Shown in pieces: positions 1-9,368 of a stretch of 18,607 nucleotides of DNA (position 1 is its first letter; every line of letters begins with the position of its first letter). The stretch spans positions 1 through 18,607 of the forward strand of contig CAXKVR010000531.1 of the NCBI GenBank assembly GCA_964058845.1, given 5' to 3'. Source of the stretch: Carex sylvatica. Taxonomy: Eukaryota; Streptophyta; Magnoliopsida; Poales; Cyperaceae. A program made the position numbers and the translations under genes. The notes under the pieces are model-generated. The model was not told the origin of the DNA. It did not search any database and saw nothing but the letters and a program-made list of their open reading frames with translations.

Positions 1-820
1 TTAAATACGATATACTCTAATTGACTTTACCTTTCTATCTTGAGAGGTTATACGTTTCGAATGCACCTAAGGATTTCATCGGGTGATTCTTCTATCACAT
101 AGATGTAAACGAGAGGTTATGTGTTTCGAATGCACCTAAGAATTTCATCAAATCCCAATTCAAAATATGATGGTGGGACCTAATCTTACATCATCTTTTA
201 ATAAGTAGTATTTTTGAATTTTTGTTTGAGACTTATTATTATGTCATCTTTTAATAACTTAGTTACATTTACTAAAATACATACGAAAACTATTATATAT
301 TTTTCAAATTCGGAGTCTAGATTTGAATATGATTTATTTTTGAAGATATTCCAAACCTTAAGAAATTTTTTACATGATAAAATAAGAAAAATTATCTTTC
401 AAGAATGTTTCTTTTTCAATCAATTTGTCGTTAGCCTTAGTCTTTCCATGCCTAACATTTCAAATAAGTGTCTTGGAGACTATGCTACTTTTTAATGTAG
501 GAATTGATTCAACAAAATTTGCAAAAGCTTCATGCTTTGAATTTTTTTTAAAAAAAATTGTTTGTTTTTCGTTGTGTGGACTCTATCTATCATACACTTT
601 ATGCATTCTTATTAAGTTCAGTCATGTAAGACTCTATTTATAAAACCTAAAACATTCTAACAAGCTTGCAATCTCAATCAATTAAGTTTAGTCATACAAA
701 TTCTATTCATGATTAGATAAAAATCTTAAAGTTATAAGGTAAAAAAAAACCAAAAAAATTGACTTAACCTAAGATACAATGGTCAATTCCCTCTTCCAAG
801 CTTAAATCTTGCATTGTCTC
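1..820. other. AT-rich intergenic spacer with short direct repeats
   Basis: No gene is recognised here. Two imperfect direct repeats are visible. A 39-bp unit at 42-80 recurs at 111-149 (period 69), and a unit of about 30 bp at 611-640 recurs at 681-710 (period 70). The open frames in this part are short, rich in Phe/Leu/Ile as expected for random AT-rich DNA, and show no domain. It may be decayed transposon sequence, but no termini were found. Confidence 0.5.
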
Positions 821-879
821 TAATGCAATGGTAAAATCTTTAAAGAAGATATCGAACCCAGGGTTAAACTTACTATCAA

Positions 880-1045
880 AACTGACAAGGTATGCCGCCG
901 AAGGATGGTCCTTCTTTGGTGTCATAGGTCCTGAAGAATTCACTCACATTGTCCATGAGAGCACTATGGAACTCGAGGTTGTCAAGCCTTTGCTTGATTT
1001 CCACGAGCTCTTTCACTGTCGGGCATTGTTCGAAAAATAAAAGCA
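880..1045 (-). pseudogene. possible decayed protein-coding scrap, unknown family
   Basis: The minus strand holds an open stretch of about 50 codons whose composition differs from the surrounding AT-rich DNA. It is GC-richer and encodes a charged, helix-like peptide (segments such as CPTVKELVEIKQRLDNLE, then FFRTYDTKEG) ending in TGA near 886. The plus-strand frame over the same bases is also open but has less protein-like composition. I do not recognise the family. A transposon gag remnant or an exon fragment are both possible. No start codon, splice site or flanking exon could be fixed. Confidence 0.22.
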
Positions 1046-1880
1046 GATAGAGTATGGTTTTACCACTATTCGATCCGTTTGCATCCCTAAATAGAAAGGA
1101 ATGTTACCATATTTTACATTTATCTTGTTTGGTTCATTTTTTTTTTTTATTCTCAGAAAAAGTTTATCTCCTAAAAAAACCCGCCAGTATTTGTATCTGT
1201 GACATTCCAATTCGGACATTAACAAAATAAAAACTTTATGAGGTTAAAAAAAGATTAAAAGAATAACATTCATTAACCTTACTCTAGTATCAAACATTCA
1301 ACCAAACAAGACTTAGTCATGACATTTGCTTTCCCTCCCTTCCTCTGCTCTCCATCCAAATAAGATGTTAATGTGTTTAAACTCAATAAAGATTAACGAT
1401 TGGTTGAGAAAAGTAGATTTTTATTTTTCAAAAAAGACACAACAAATCCTCTTACCTTGATGGGAAGAGAACTACAATTTTTTTCGAAGATATTTTTTTT
1501 ATTTCGAAACTAAAATAATTATAACGAACACTTGATGGAAAAGTTTACTCACGATCGAACTCATATTTTTTACAAATTTTTATAAGAATAGATGTTGCCG
1601 AATAGATTATAGTGTGATTTCAAGAGTTAAATTTGTTGATCCAAATAAAAATCGAAAAACTTAGCAAAAGTAAGGCGAGCTCCTTTTTATTTCCGTTGCA
1701 TTTGTTGATGGGCACAAATACTGGGGATTCTGCAAAATCATCCGCAACAGCAACGAACAGTTTTGCTCAAGAAAATATAGCTCTCTTGAAGTTTCATTTG
1801 CGTCGTATAGCACAGAGGTACCACACAAGGGTATTGGCTATATATTATTTAAATGATAATAGGAATTAGATGCTGTCATA
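1046..1880. other. intergenic spacer, nothing recognised
   Basis: AT-rich spacer. One plus-strand frame between about 1633 and 1869 is open for 78 codons (Ser/Ala/Thr-rich in the middle), but it lacks an ATG at its left end, has no recognisable domain and no neighbouring exon. It is not called as a gene. Confidence 0.4.
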
Positions 1881-1887
1881 AAAACCC

Positions 1888-1980
1888 ATGCCAAATTTGA
1901 GACGTGTCCTTTTCTTACCCGTGCCAAATTTGAGACGTGTCCTTTTCTTACCCGTGCCAAATTTGAGACGTCCTTTTCCA
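1888..1980. repeat. 33-bp tandem repeat, about 2.8 copies
   Basis: A 33-bp unit containing the core TGCCAAATTTGAGACG starts at 1888, 1921 and 1954. The first two copies are nearly identical and the third lacks a few bases and ends near 1980. Read on the minus strand it gives an 11-residue peptide repeat (VSNLARVRKGH), which is a by-product of the 3n period; no gene surrounds it. Confidence 0.85.
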
Positions 1981-2039
1981 TGAGAAAAGGACAAAATAAA
2001 GGAAGGAGATCAAAATGGAACGTGATATGCAAATGGGTC

Positions 2040-2642
2040 TCTTAATCTCTTTGACCTCGATATGGTCGCATATAGCGGCCATTTGTCCTTGGGTGTAACA
2101 CTGTCAGTAACCTTCTATTTGAAAGGCTAATGATACTTCTAGAAAATTAAACAATTCGTTTCTGCATAGACATGGATTCTTATCTTTGCTCTACACACTG
2201 CGGTAGTATATGTTTCTATTAAATATCCTCTTTAAACTAATGTTCAAAAACCCTCCACAGATTTAGTGGTCGTTGTGTGCATGTAGATTTCCCGATCTGT
2301 TAACTAATCAAAAGATGAAATTTTAAATTAAATATTAATTTTTTGGTTAAATTATTTTTCTTTTTTGTTTTCTAAACAGTTTTATTTTTTATTTTTTCAT
2401 ATGTAGAAGTCTAAATTTTATTCGATATATTCGCCTCTTTCTTTATTTTTTTCCAAAGAATTTTATAAACTCTATTATTTGATTGTTAGATACTTAATTT
2501 TTTGATTGGTCCTGATTTGTTTCCATATTTTGAATATTATTTAAGAAAATTTTGGATTGATTGATAATTGGCTGGCTATGTATCTTCATTTCTTTTCAAT
2601 CTATTTTTAATATCATTGAATAATTAATTTTTTATTGGTCTA
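2040..2642. other. AT-rich spacer, nothing recognised
   Basis: No open frame of interest, RNA gene or transposon terminus was seen. The stretch is T-rich, especially from 2330 onward. Confidence 0.4.
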
Positions 2643-3083
2643 TTTTTTATAAAGAGTAAGATTAGGTGTTATGAATAGTCTAAGGTTTTCCGTATTGCTT
2701 CAAAAAAACTTATGGTATAAACTTCAAACTTCGTTCTAAGTAGCTCAGTAAATTAGTTATATAATGAACTTGTAGAATACCAATATTTATTATTTTTTAA
2801 AAAAATTTACTATTTTTTTATGATTTATGAAATATGGCAAAAAAATAACTTAAAAATAAAAAAATATCAATATTTTAGAAAAAAATTATCAATATTTTAG
2901 AAAAAAATTTCATCTTTAATAAATCATAAAAAATAGTAAAAATTGTTATTCTACAAGTTCCTTATATAACTAATTTACTGAGCTACTTAGATTGAAATTT
3001 GAAGTTTATATGATTTTTTTTTAAATAGTACAGAAGACCTTATGCTATTCATAACACCTAAGTCTTACTCCTTTTATAAAAGA
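2643..3083. mobile_element. foldback (long inverted repeat) MITE-like element
   Basis: The left arm (about 2643-2850) is the reverse complement of the right arm (about 2905-3083). The best stretch is a perfect 29-bp match of 2736-2764 with 2962-2990. The outer part pairs TTAGGTGTTATGAATAG on the left with CTATTCATAACACCTAAG on the right. The loop contains a direct repeat, ATCAATATTTTAGAAAAAAA twice, near 2867-2909. Outer termini and target duplications are blurred by AT-rich flanks, so the superfamily cannot be assigned. It lies about 750 bp upstream of the reticulon gene. A transcript through it would form a long hairpin. Confidence 0.75.
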
Positions 3084-3089
3084 AAATAT

Positions 3090-3831
3090 CATTTTTTATG
3101 ATAATTTTTTTTATTCTCTTGTAATACGTCATGTTGCAACGTACGAGTAAGATATTAGTATCTATTAAATTATTAATAAATGTTCTAATAACTTTCGTCC
3201 CAAACTCATTTTCAATTATTAAACATTCACTTTATTCATAAATATGAATCATGTATAAAATTTAAATCAGCTTACATTAATTAAAAATGTCCAAAATTTA
3301 TGATTCAACATATATAATAAATGAGCCCGGACGACATTTATGCAAGTACAAACTCAGTCCATTTTTGTACTACATGATTTTTTTTTTTTTAGGAGATGTA
3401 CTACATGAATACCAACATAGTTTGCTTCAGAAACTAAAGAAGAAAAAAAAAAAAAAAAGAGAGAAAAAGACAGAGGGCGACCGAATTGTACAACTTAGTT
3501 CGATTATCTTGCTCCAAATTATAAGAAAAAGAAAATCAAGAGACCCAGAACAGTATTCCTCTAATTTATGTCTTCTATTTTCTCCAATCTTTTTACTTGT
3601 CCGAATAGATTATTGGCTTAATTGGGCCTATTTTGCAAGGCTGTTAGACGTACTTTTGTTTTTCTTTTCTTTCAATCGTAATCGCGTTCCTACTTGTCTG
3701 TGTTCTCCTTCTCATTCCTCCACTAATTACAAAATTAACAAACTAAAACTGCCAAGTACTTCTCTTTCATTTCTTAAGACCTAACTAGCAGGAAACGAGG
3801 TTCTGATCAGGTCGAGCAGAGGCGATCGGAG
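3090..3831. promoter_or_regulatory. upstream region and 5' UTR of the reticulon-like gene
   Basis: This stretch has no credible gene. It carries a 13-T run (3378-3390), a 16-A run (3443-3458), and at 3623-3628 the motif TGGGCC, which matches the plant site II/TCP-type element TGGGCY common in promoters of housekeeping genes. Closer to the ATG the sequence becomes pyrimidine-rich (3655-3780), as in many plant 5' leaders, and then GC-richer from about 3785. The transcription start cannot be fixed from sequence. The 165-codon open frame 3287-3784 crosses these runs and is not protein-like. Confidence 0.35.
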
Positions 3832-5491
3832 ATGGAAGATGGCTGCGGAGGAAGTCCGGGCGCCGGAGGCGGCGGAGTGAAGTGGAGTGTGGTGGTTGTG
3901 TGTGGGAGTCTGATGTACTATCACTGTGGCTGGAGAGATGCGAGCCTGTTATCTCTCTTTGCTGATTTGCTGATCGTGCTTCTCTGCTCTCTATCGATTC
4001 TTGGGCTTCTCTTTCGCAATCTCAACATCTCGTGAGTTTCTCTGATCCGATCTGATTTAATTTGATCTATAATCATTGTATGTTGATAGGGTGTATGATT
4101 AGAGAATTAGGTTGAAGTAACCCCTAGACTTGGCCCACTTGCTTGCTGTATCTTGATTTTGGGGTAAAGGTGAACCTGTCCACCCTCAATTAAACAACAG
4201 CAAAATCAAGAACAAACAATACTAGTATATGGTGCCTATACAAGTCCTGACTGATACGATTATCTGCTCCAATATTCCTGCAGTTTCATTATGCCATATA
4301 TAAAAGGTTGGAACTCCAATGATGATGACTTATAAAAAAATCATACCAATATTTTGCATATGATGCCCAAAAAAATTCCAAAATAGAATAGGGCTTTTAG
4401 ACATGTTTTTGGCCTTGTAGACCGGTTGTATATACAAGTTTCATGAAATCTGGGTGTCATTAGATATTCCATCAAAGACCAAGAAATATGTACCATTGTA
4501 CATTTTAAGTTGCTTGGGACCGGCAATAGATCACATTTCAAAGTCAATTCCAAAGATGCAAGTTATTTTTAATAATTGTCAAGTTTTTAAAGTTAATCCA
4601 TTATCAACGGATCAACTCTATAAGAAAAGGCATTTTAATATACTTTAAGGTAGCATATAAACCTACTGGACTATACCAGTACTCAATCTGAGCGAAACAT
4701 TCCAAGACCTGCCTATTCATTTGTACGACCATTGTAGCATTAGTTAAAATTAGTAAAATTGTAGGGTACCAGTGGATCCTTTAGAATGGCAGATATCTCA
4801 AGACACAGCAAATAGCATAATTGCATGCTGGGCAAATACAGTTGGAGCTGCAGAATCTGTACTACGTGTTGCTGCAACCGGACATGACAAGCGTTTATTC
4901 TTCAAAGTAATTGCTCTCTTCTTTATGTCTCTTTTAGATTTCTAACCTTCTGGGGGTTAGGGTATTTGTTATTTTAACAGGTATTTATTGATCTGGGCAG
5001 GTGGTGGTTTTCTTGTACTTGCTATCTGCCATGGGAAGAGTTGCTTCGGGTGCTACAATTGCTTATGCTGGTAATAATTGCATGATCCTGCAATTCTCCC
5101 TTTTTTCTGAATATTGTGAATTAGTTTGTTACTTCATTTCAATTCTTTTGATTTTAGAATTTTTGGTACCTCAAATGAGGTGCGTTTTCTTATTGTCACG
5201 TTTGTGTTATGTATCTGGTACATTATGACCTGTTAAAAAGATGACAACAGTTACATTTATCCTGGTGATTTTGGATCCAAAGCTGAACCTTTATGCACTG
5301 TGATATGTTGTTTGTTTACGACTTTCGTAAATATTACCAAATAGACCTGAAGAAACTTTCTCAATTGTCTTTTGATTGGTCTTTTTGAAATTTGAATAGG
5401 GCTATGTGTGTTTTGTCTTTACGAACTTGTAAAGAACTCTCGACCAATTGGCAGTGTACCAGGAAGAACTGACTCTTCTGGTGGAATCTAG
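3832..5491 (+). CDS. reticulon-like protein, RTNLB23 type (four exons)
   Basis: Exons are 3832-4031, 4765-4906, 5001-5070 and 5400-5491. They join in frame to 504 bp, giving 167 residues plus TAG, and each intron (733, 94 and 329 bp) begins GT and ends AG. The ATG at 3832 opens a Gly-rich leader (residues 6-15). A first hydrophobic span follows (about 18-32 and 38-61, with SLMYYHC and LLIVLLCSLSILGLLF). Then comes a hydrophilic loop of about 50 residues (VPVDPLEWQISQDTANSI, GHDKRLFFK), a second hydrophobic span (about 115-146), and a short polar tail. This is the reticulon homology layout: two membrane hairpins that shape tubular endoplasmic reticulum (family knowledge). The length and loop motifs best fit the short plant RTNLB23 class, assigned from memory. 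No break is visible, so it is probably functional. It converges on the HKT pseudogene. Confidence 0.92.
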
Positions 5492-5920
5492 GATTCTACT
5501 TTAGCTAAATTTCTGCTCCACGAATTTTTCTGGTTGTTACTTTGTTGGATATCAAAGGTAATGACTCATGTAAAAAGTTGAATGCTTTTAATCAATCACG
5601 TTGTTATGTAAACAATTGTACATTTTGCATATTATAATGAATACTTTAAGCTGCTCAATTTTCTCATTTTCTTTTTGTTTCAATTTTTTCATCACATGAG
5701 CATATATTAAAACTTTATACATTGTGGTCCACCTGGTACTTTGGGGATAATACAGATTGTTACGGGCTGTACTGGCATTAATACTTGTCAGCTACAAGGA
5801 GCTGACATCAAAATTTTGTTGTGTATAAGCATCACCCAAAAATTTAAATCAGATAAATGAACTAACAATTACGGCCACTGGTGGTAGTAAAACGATGTGA
5901 TTTTACAAAGACTATGAACT
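5492..5920 (+). other. 3' flank / probable 3' UTR of the reticulon-like gene
   Basis: No second gene is present. AT-rich sequence after the TAG at 5489-5491 includes an AATGAA-like signal near 5636-5641, so polyadenylation could lie around 5640-5670; this is a guess from composition. The 8-bp TATGAACT at 5913-5920 is the left target duplication of the adjoining hAT-like element. Confidence 0.4.
5913..5920. repeat. left target site duplication TATGAACT
   Basis: An identical octamer occurs at 7936-7943, immediately flanking the 2-kb element. Eight bases is the diagnostic length for hAT insertions. Confidence 0.85.
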
Positions 5921-5949
5921 CAGGGGCGGACCCAATATTTTTCTAAAAA

Positions 5950-6682
5950 AAATGAAAAAATGGAAAACAATAATATGCATTTTCATCAAGAAATTTGTTA
6001 TTGTTTTTATATAACAAATTCAACCTTTAGGCTGAATCGTAATTAGACTTCTATTCCGTAATTGTTGGAACTATTTTTTTCATAGGTTTATAGGACATAG
6101 AATGACAATCAATATTTACCATGCAAATAAAGGAGATATGATGAGTAAAATATTCTTTTTCTGAAAAAAAATAAAAAAAATGAAAAACAATAATATGCAT
6201 TTCATCAAGGAATTTGTTATTATTTTTACATAACTGATTCAATCTTTAGGCTGAATCGTAACTAGACTTATATTCCGTAATTGTTGGAACTATTTTTTTC
6301 ATAGGTTTATAGGACATAGAATGACAATCAATCTTTACCATGCAAAAAAAGAGATGGGATGAGTAAAATGTTCTTTTTCTGAAAAAAATAAAAAAATGGA
6401 AAACAATAATATGCATTTCATCAAGAAATTTGTTATTATTTTTATATAACTGATTCAACCTTTAGGTTGAATCGTAACTAGACTTCTATTCCGTAATTAT
6501 TGAAACTATTTTTTTCATAGGTTTATAGGACATAGAATGACAATCAATCTTTACCATGCAAAAAAAGGAGATAGGATGAGTAAAATATTCTTTTTCTGAA
6601 AAAATTGAAAAAATGGAAAACAATAATATGCATTTCATCAAGAAATTTGTTATTATTTTTATATAACCGATTCAACCTTTCG
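5950..6682. repeat. 218-bp tandem array, about 3.3 copies
   Basis: The marker TAATATGCAT begins at 5971, 6191, 6407 and 6625, so the periods are 220, 216 and 218 bp. Each unit also contains ATTCCGTAATT, AGGACATAGAATGACAATCA and a TTCTTTTTCTGAAAAAA junction. The fourth copy breaks off near 6682. Copies differ by a few percent. The short reverse-strand open frames in successive copies are the same shadow frame repeated. Confidence 0.9.
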
Positions 6683-6911
6683 AAATTTGAACATTTTGAA
6701 AATGTATCCTATAAAATAGAGAAAAAACTCTATCACAAATTTATAAAACACATAGAAAAAAATATACAATTCAAAATTGTTCATGAAATAATCAAATTCC
6801 AGAATATAAAATCGTGGTTCAAACCAAAATGAGCAAAACATAATAAAAAATATAACAAAATGATTCCATAAACCGAATAGAAAGGAACACAGTAATTCTT
6901 TTTTCATTTTT

Positions 6912-7090
6912 TTCCTCCTTTTTTCAGAAAAAAAAATATTTTACTTGTTTTATGTCCTTTTTTTGATAATCCTTCTTTTTTCACCTATCACAGCTAATTA
7001 CTCCTTTTTTGCATTGAAAAGATTGTCATTCTATGTCCAATAGAATGATCTAAGTATCGAAGTCAGAATCAATAATTCGGAATGAAAAAA
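6912..7090 (-). repeat. inverted, diverged copy of the 218-bp unit
   Basis: Read on the minus strand this stretch contains, in the same order as the tandem units, TTCCGAATTATTGA, GGACATAGAATGACAATC, ATGCAAAAAAGGAG and AAAATATTTTTTTTTCTGAAA. It also carries extra bases between these blocks, so it may be nearer to an ancestral form. In addition, 6912-6951 pairs as an inverted repeat with 7473-7520. Confidence 0.7.
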
Positions 7091-7300
7091 AGACAAAATC
7101 GTTCCATTATGAGTTTCAATTTATTCATTTTGAATCCTTTCTATCTTCTACTTCTTCTTTTATTTTCTTTTTTCCTGGATTCTTGATTTCATTTCGATTT
7201 CTCTATTGATTCTATCCCATAGACTCATCTGTTTGAAAAAAAGAATGATTATTTCTTTTAATGGGTCTTTCTTTTTTTTTTTCTTTGACACTTTCTTTAT

Positions 7301-7332
7301 TTTCATATGAATCATTTGAAGAAGAAAATCTC
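7301..7332 (+). repeat. 32-bp direct repeat (partner 7575-7606)
   Basis: A 32-bp sequence containing CATTTGAAGAAGAAAATCTC recurs at 7575-7606 with one A/G difference (period 274). In the first copy it lies in a short open stretch (codons SFEEEN to the TAA just after 7420) that looks more protein-like than its surroundings but has no recognised family. Confidence 0.75.
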
Positions 7333-7935
7333 TTTTTGAGAGAAATGGTTGAAAAGGATTTTGATATTTCAACTAATTTTTCAGAAATATCTGCGTATGG
7401 ATATACAAAAGTTATGGTATAATATAAAAAAAAAAATACTTCTTCACTTCATCATCCATATTTTTTTGCAAAAAAAGGACATAAAACGAGTAAAATATTC
7501 TTTTTCTGAAAAAAGGAGGAAAAAAAATGAATAAATTGAAAAAAAGAAGAAGATAAATATAGAACTCTCAATTATTTCATATGAGTCATTTGAAGAAGAA
7601 AATCTCGGACAAAAAAATATTGAATCGGGTTTAAATAGCTTATCGGATTTAAAATCCATTAACTAATTGGGTACTCGATAAAAAAAATAATATTTTGACT
7701 TATATTTTTCAATACTCTGACTTATAATTTTTGATTCTATAATTTATAATTAATATTACCAATCATAATTCAAAAAATTTAATTTGATTTTAACACTAAA
7801 TTTAACTCGAATTACAAATCAAACATCAAGGGACAAAAAAAATTTTAGAGAAAAATAAAGTCGATCAGTACCAATAGATCATCACTAAAACTCGAAATTC
7901 AGGGACTCTCCCGTGCTACAGTAGATCCACCTCTG

Positions 7936-7943
7936 TATGAACT
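7936..7943. repeat. right target site duplication TATGAACT
   Basis: Perfect partner of 5913-5920. The following C also matches, but in hAT elements that C is best read as the first base of the left terminus. Confidence 0.85.
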
Positions 7944-8000
7944 CTTAAAACCTTATGTTTTCTAAAACAAGATGCTAAGATCTCGTGGCGCTGACGAGGC

Positions 8001-8168
8001 CTAATTCGTCCACCTCAACTTCCATGCCTTTCCACCTCTCATGTAGTATATTTTTAGCGGTCCAAAAAGCATAACAACTATGAGTATAACTTCCCCTGAA
8101 GTGCTCCATCGTCCCGCAAAACTGGTCGATGAATCTTGACAAGTGCCATCTGTTGTCAGCCATCGGCT
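8001..8168 (-). pseudogene. HKT last-exon fragment (carboxy terminus)
   Basis: From about 8168 down to the TAG at 8001-8003 one frame reads LTTDGTCQD, then AGRWSTSGEV, a hydrophobic VILIVVMLFG, and RGGKAWKL before the stop. This matches the end of HKT proteins, where a hydrophobic segment and a Gly-rich/KAW tail follow the fourth pore loop. The upstream half of the exon, which should carry the fourth pore loop (GNVGF-type) and a splice acceptor, is absent. The sequence instead runs into AT-rich DNA and the foldback element starting at 8232. Another frame over these bases is also open from 8163 but is a shadow. Confidence 0.82.
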
Positions 8169-8231
8169 TAATTATTGGATTGGATCATGTTTTTTTATAA
8201 GGGTTTCTGGATGTTGTAATTTCACAAAAAA

Positions 8232-8915
8232 AAGGGGCAATTTTATGTATATTTCTCAAAAGTTTCAATATTACATATTTATCCTTTTAAAATTAATAAT
8301 TACATATTTATCCTTCCAAATTATACAAACTCACATATTTGTTCAATCTAACTCCATAACATATCAAATATTTTCAAAAATAATGAAATAATATTATTTA
8401 AAACTTAAAAAAAAAATTTAAGTATTAATTAAAAAAATATGTTGACTATTATACTCTTTGTTTTTGTCTCTTTAGTCTGTCTAAATTCTCTTCTCTATAA
8501 GGCGTCAAACCTCCTATCTCTCTCTAAAAACGAAAATGAAAAATTAAAGTAGTCAGATGTGGTAGAAATCTGTTAGAGAGGAGGCGACTAGAGAACGAGA
8601 CAATAAATCTGTGATTTGACATGTTTAGAGAGAGAGGCAGAGGAGGTTTGACACCTTACAGAGAAGAGAACGCATGCGGATTAAAGAGACCAAAGGACAT
8701 AATGGTCAACATATTATTAATTATATTGTAAAATAAATTTAAAGTTTTAAAAAAATATTATTTAATTATTTTTGGAGATATCTGATATGTCATAGAGTTA
8801 GATTGGACAAATATGTGAATTTGTACAATTTTAAAGGATAAATATGTAATTACTGATTTTAGAGGGATAAATACGTAATATTGAAACTTTTGAGGGATAT
8901 ATACGAAATCCCCCC
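8232..8915. mobile_element. foldback element with ~290-bp inverted arms
   Basis: The left arm (8232 to about 8535) and right arm (about 8625-8915) are imperfect reverse complements along almost their whole length. The outer ends are GGGG followed by a run like TATATTTCTCAAAAGTTTCAA on the left and its complement TTGAAACTTTTGAGGGATATA on the right. The inner ends are CTCCTATCTCTCTCTAAA versus TTTAGAGAGAGAGGCAGAGG. The loop is only about 90 bp. No coding sequence and no clear target duplication were found; the long arms resemble Mutator-like or foldback MITEs. It occupies the space between HKT exon 1 and the exon 3 remnant. Confidence 0.82.
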
Positions 8916-9368
8916 TTAAAAGATATGTTACTATTAGCTTTGTATTGCTAATTAAATTGGTCATAAAATAATATATTTGATATTTAGTCAATACAAACAC
9001 AAGTATATTTTACATTTTTGTCCTTCAAAAGCGAACTTACTTTCTCGTCTTAAGCATTACAGATTTGTGAAATTTCATTTATGCTTTATATTTACATTTG
9101 CCTGAAAATAAGACAAAGATCTAAACTAAGAATAACATAAAATTGTTATTAATTTTTCAGATTAGATGAAACCTAATAGGATCCCTGTGATTAACTTCTT
9201 CTTTTTTCTGTGTATTTAATTTTGAGCGAAAAATGAAAGTAACACCAAACGATAATTACAATATATCGATTTTAGGACTAATGTGAGAACTTAAAACTGA
9301 TGCCAAAATCACAAACTTGTAAAGCAGTTTCCTCCAAAGAATTAATATGTTCAAGATAATGTACTCAC
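8916..9368 (-). other. HKT intron 1 remnant
   Basis: Downstream (minus sense) of exon 1, beginning with the donor GTGAGT at 9368. The 450 bp are AT-rich with no recognisable HKT exon 2 in any minus-strand frame. The exon is therefore deleted or lies outside what I can recognise. Confidence 0.6.

Larger units (their letters stand above)
5921..7935. mobile_element. 2.0-kb non-autonomous hAT-like DNA transposon
   Basis: The left end is CAGGGGCGGACCC and the right end, read in reverse complement, is CAGAGGTGGATC, giving an imperfect terminal inverted repeat of about 12 bp. A perfect 8-bp duplication TATGAACT flanks it. The last 330 bp (about 7608-7935) is clearly homologous to the body of the smaller element at 10008-10376. 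Between about 5950 and 7605 it carries 1.65 kb of extra AT-rich DNA: a 218-bp tandem array, an inverted diverged copy of that unit and other internal repeats. No transposase (hAT dimerisation domain, BED finger) is encoded, so any movement would need a transposase supplied in trans. It sits between the convergent reticulon gene and the HKT pseudogene. Confidence 0.85.

Noticed and set aside
1633..1869. 78-codon plus-strand frame with a Ser/Ala/Thr-rich centre
   Set aside because: No ATG at its left end, no domain, no neighbouring exons and no codon pattern that sets it apart.
3287..3784. 165-codon open frame on the plus strand
   Set aside because: It runs through long T and A homopolymers (Phe and Lys runs) directly upstream of the reticulon ATG and has no domain; it is promoter/leader sequence.
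5950..6907. series of short open frames repeated on both strands
   Set aside because: They recur with the 218-bp repeat period, are Phe/Lys/Ile-rich and change length with small indels between copies, so they are not genes.
5913..7944. 9-bp target duplication suggesting a Mutator-type element
   Set aside because: TATGAACTC matches at nine bases, but the ninth base C is the first base of the CAGGGG terminus. The related copy at 10008-10376 has an 8-bp duplication, so hAT is preferred.
7975..8163. 62-codon minus-strand frame starting MADNRW
   Set aside because: A different frame over the same bases encodes the HKT carboxy terminus (GRWS...KAWKL); this one is its shadow.
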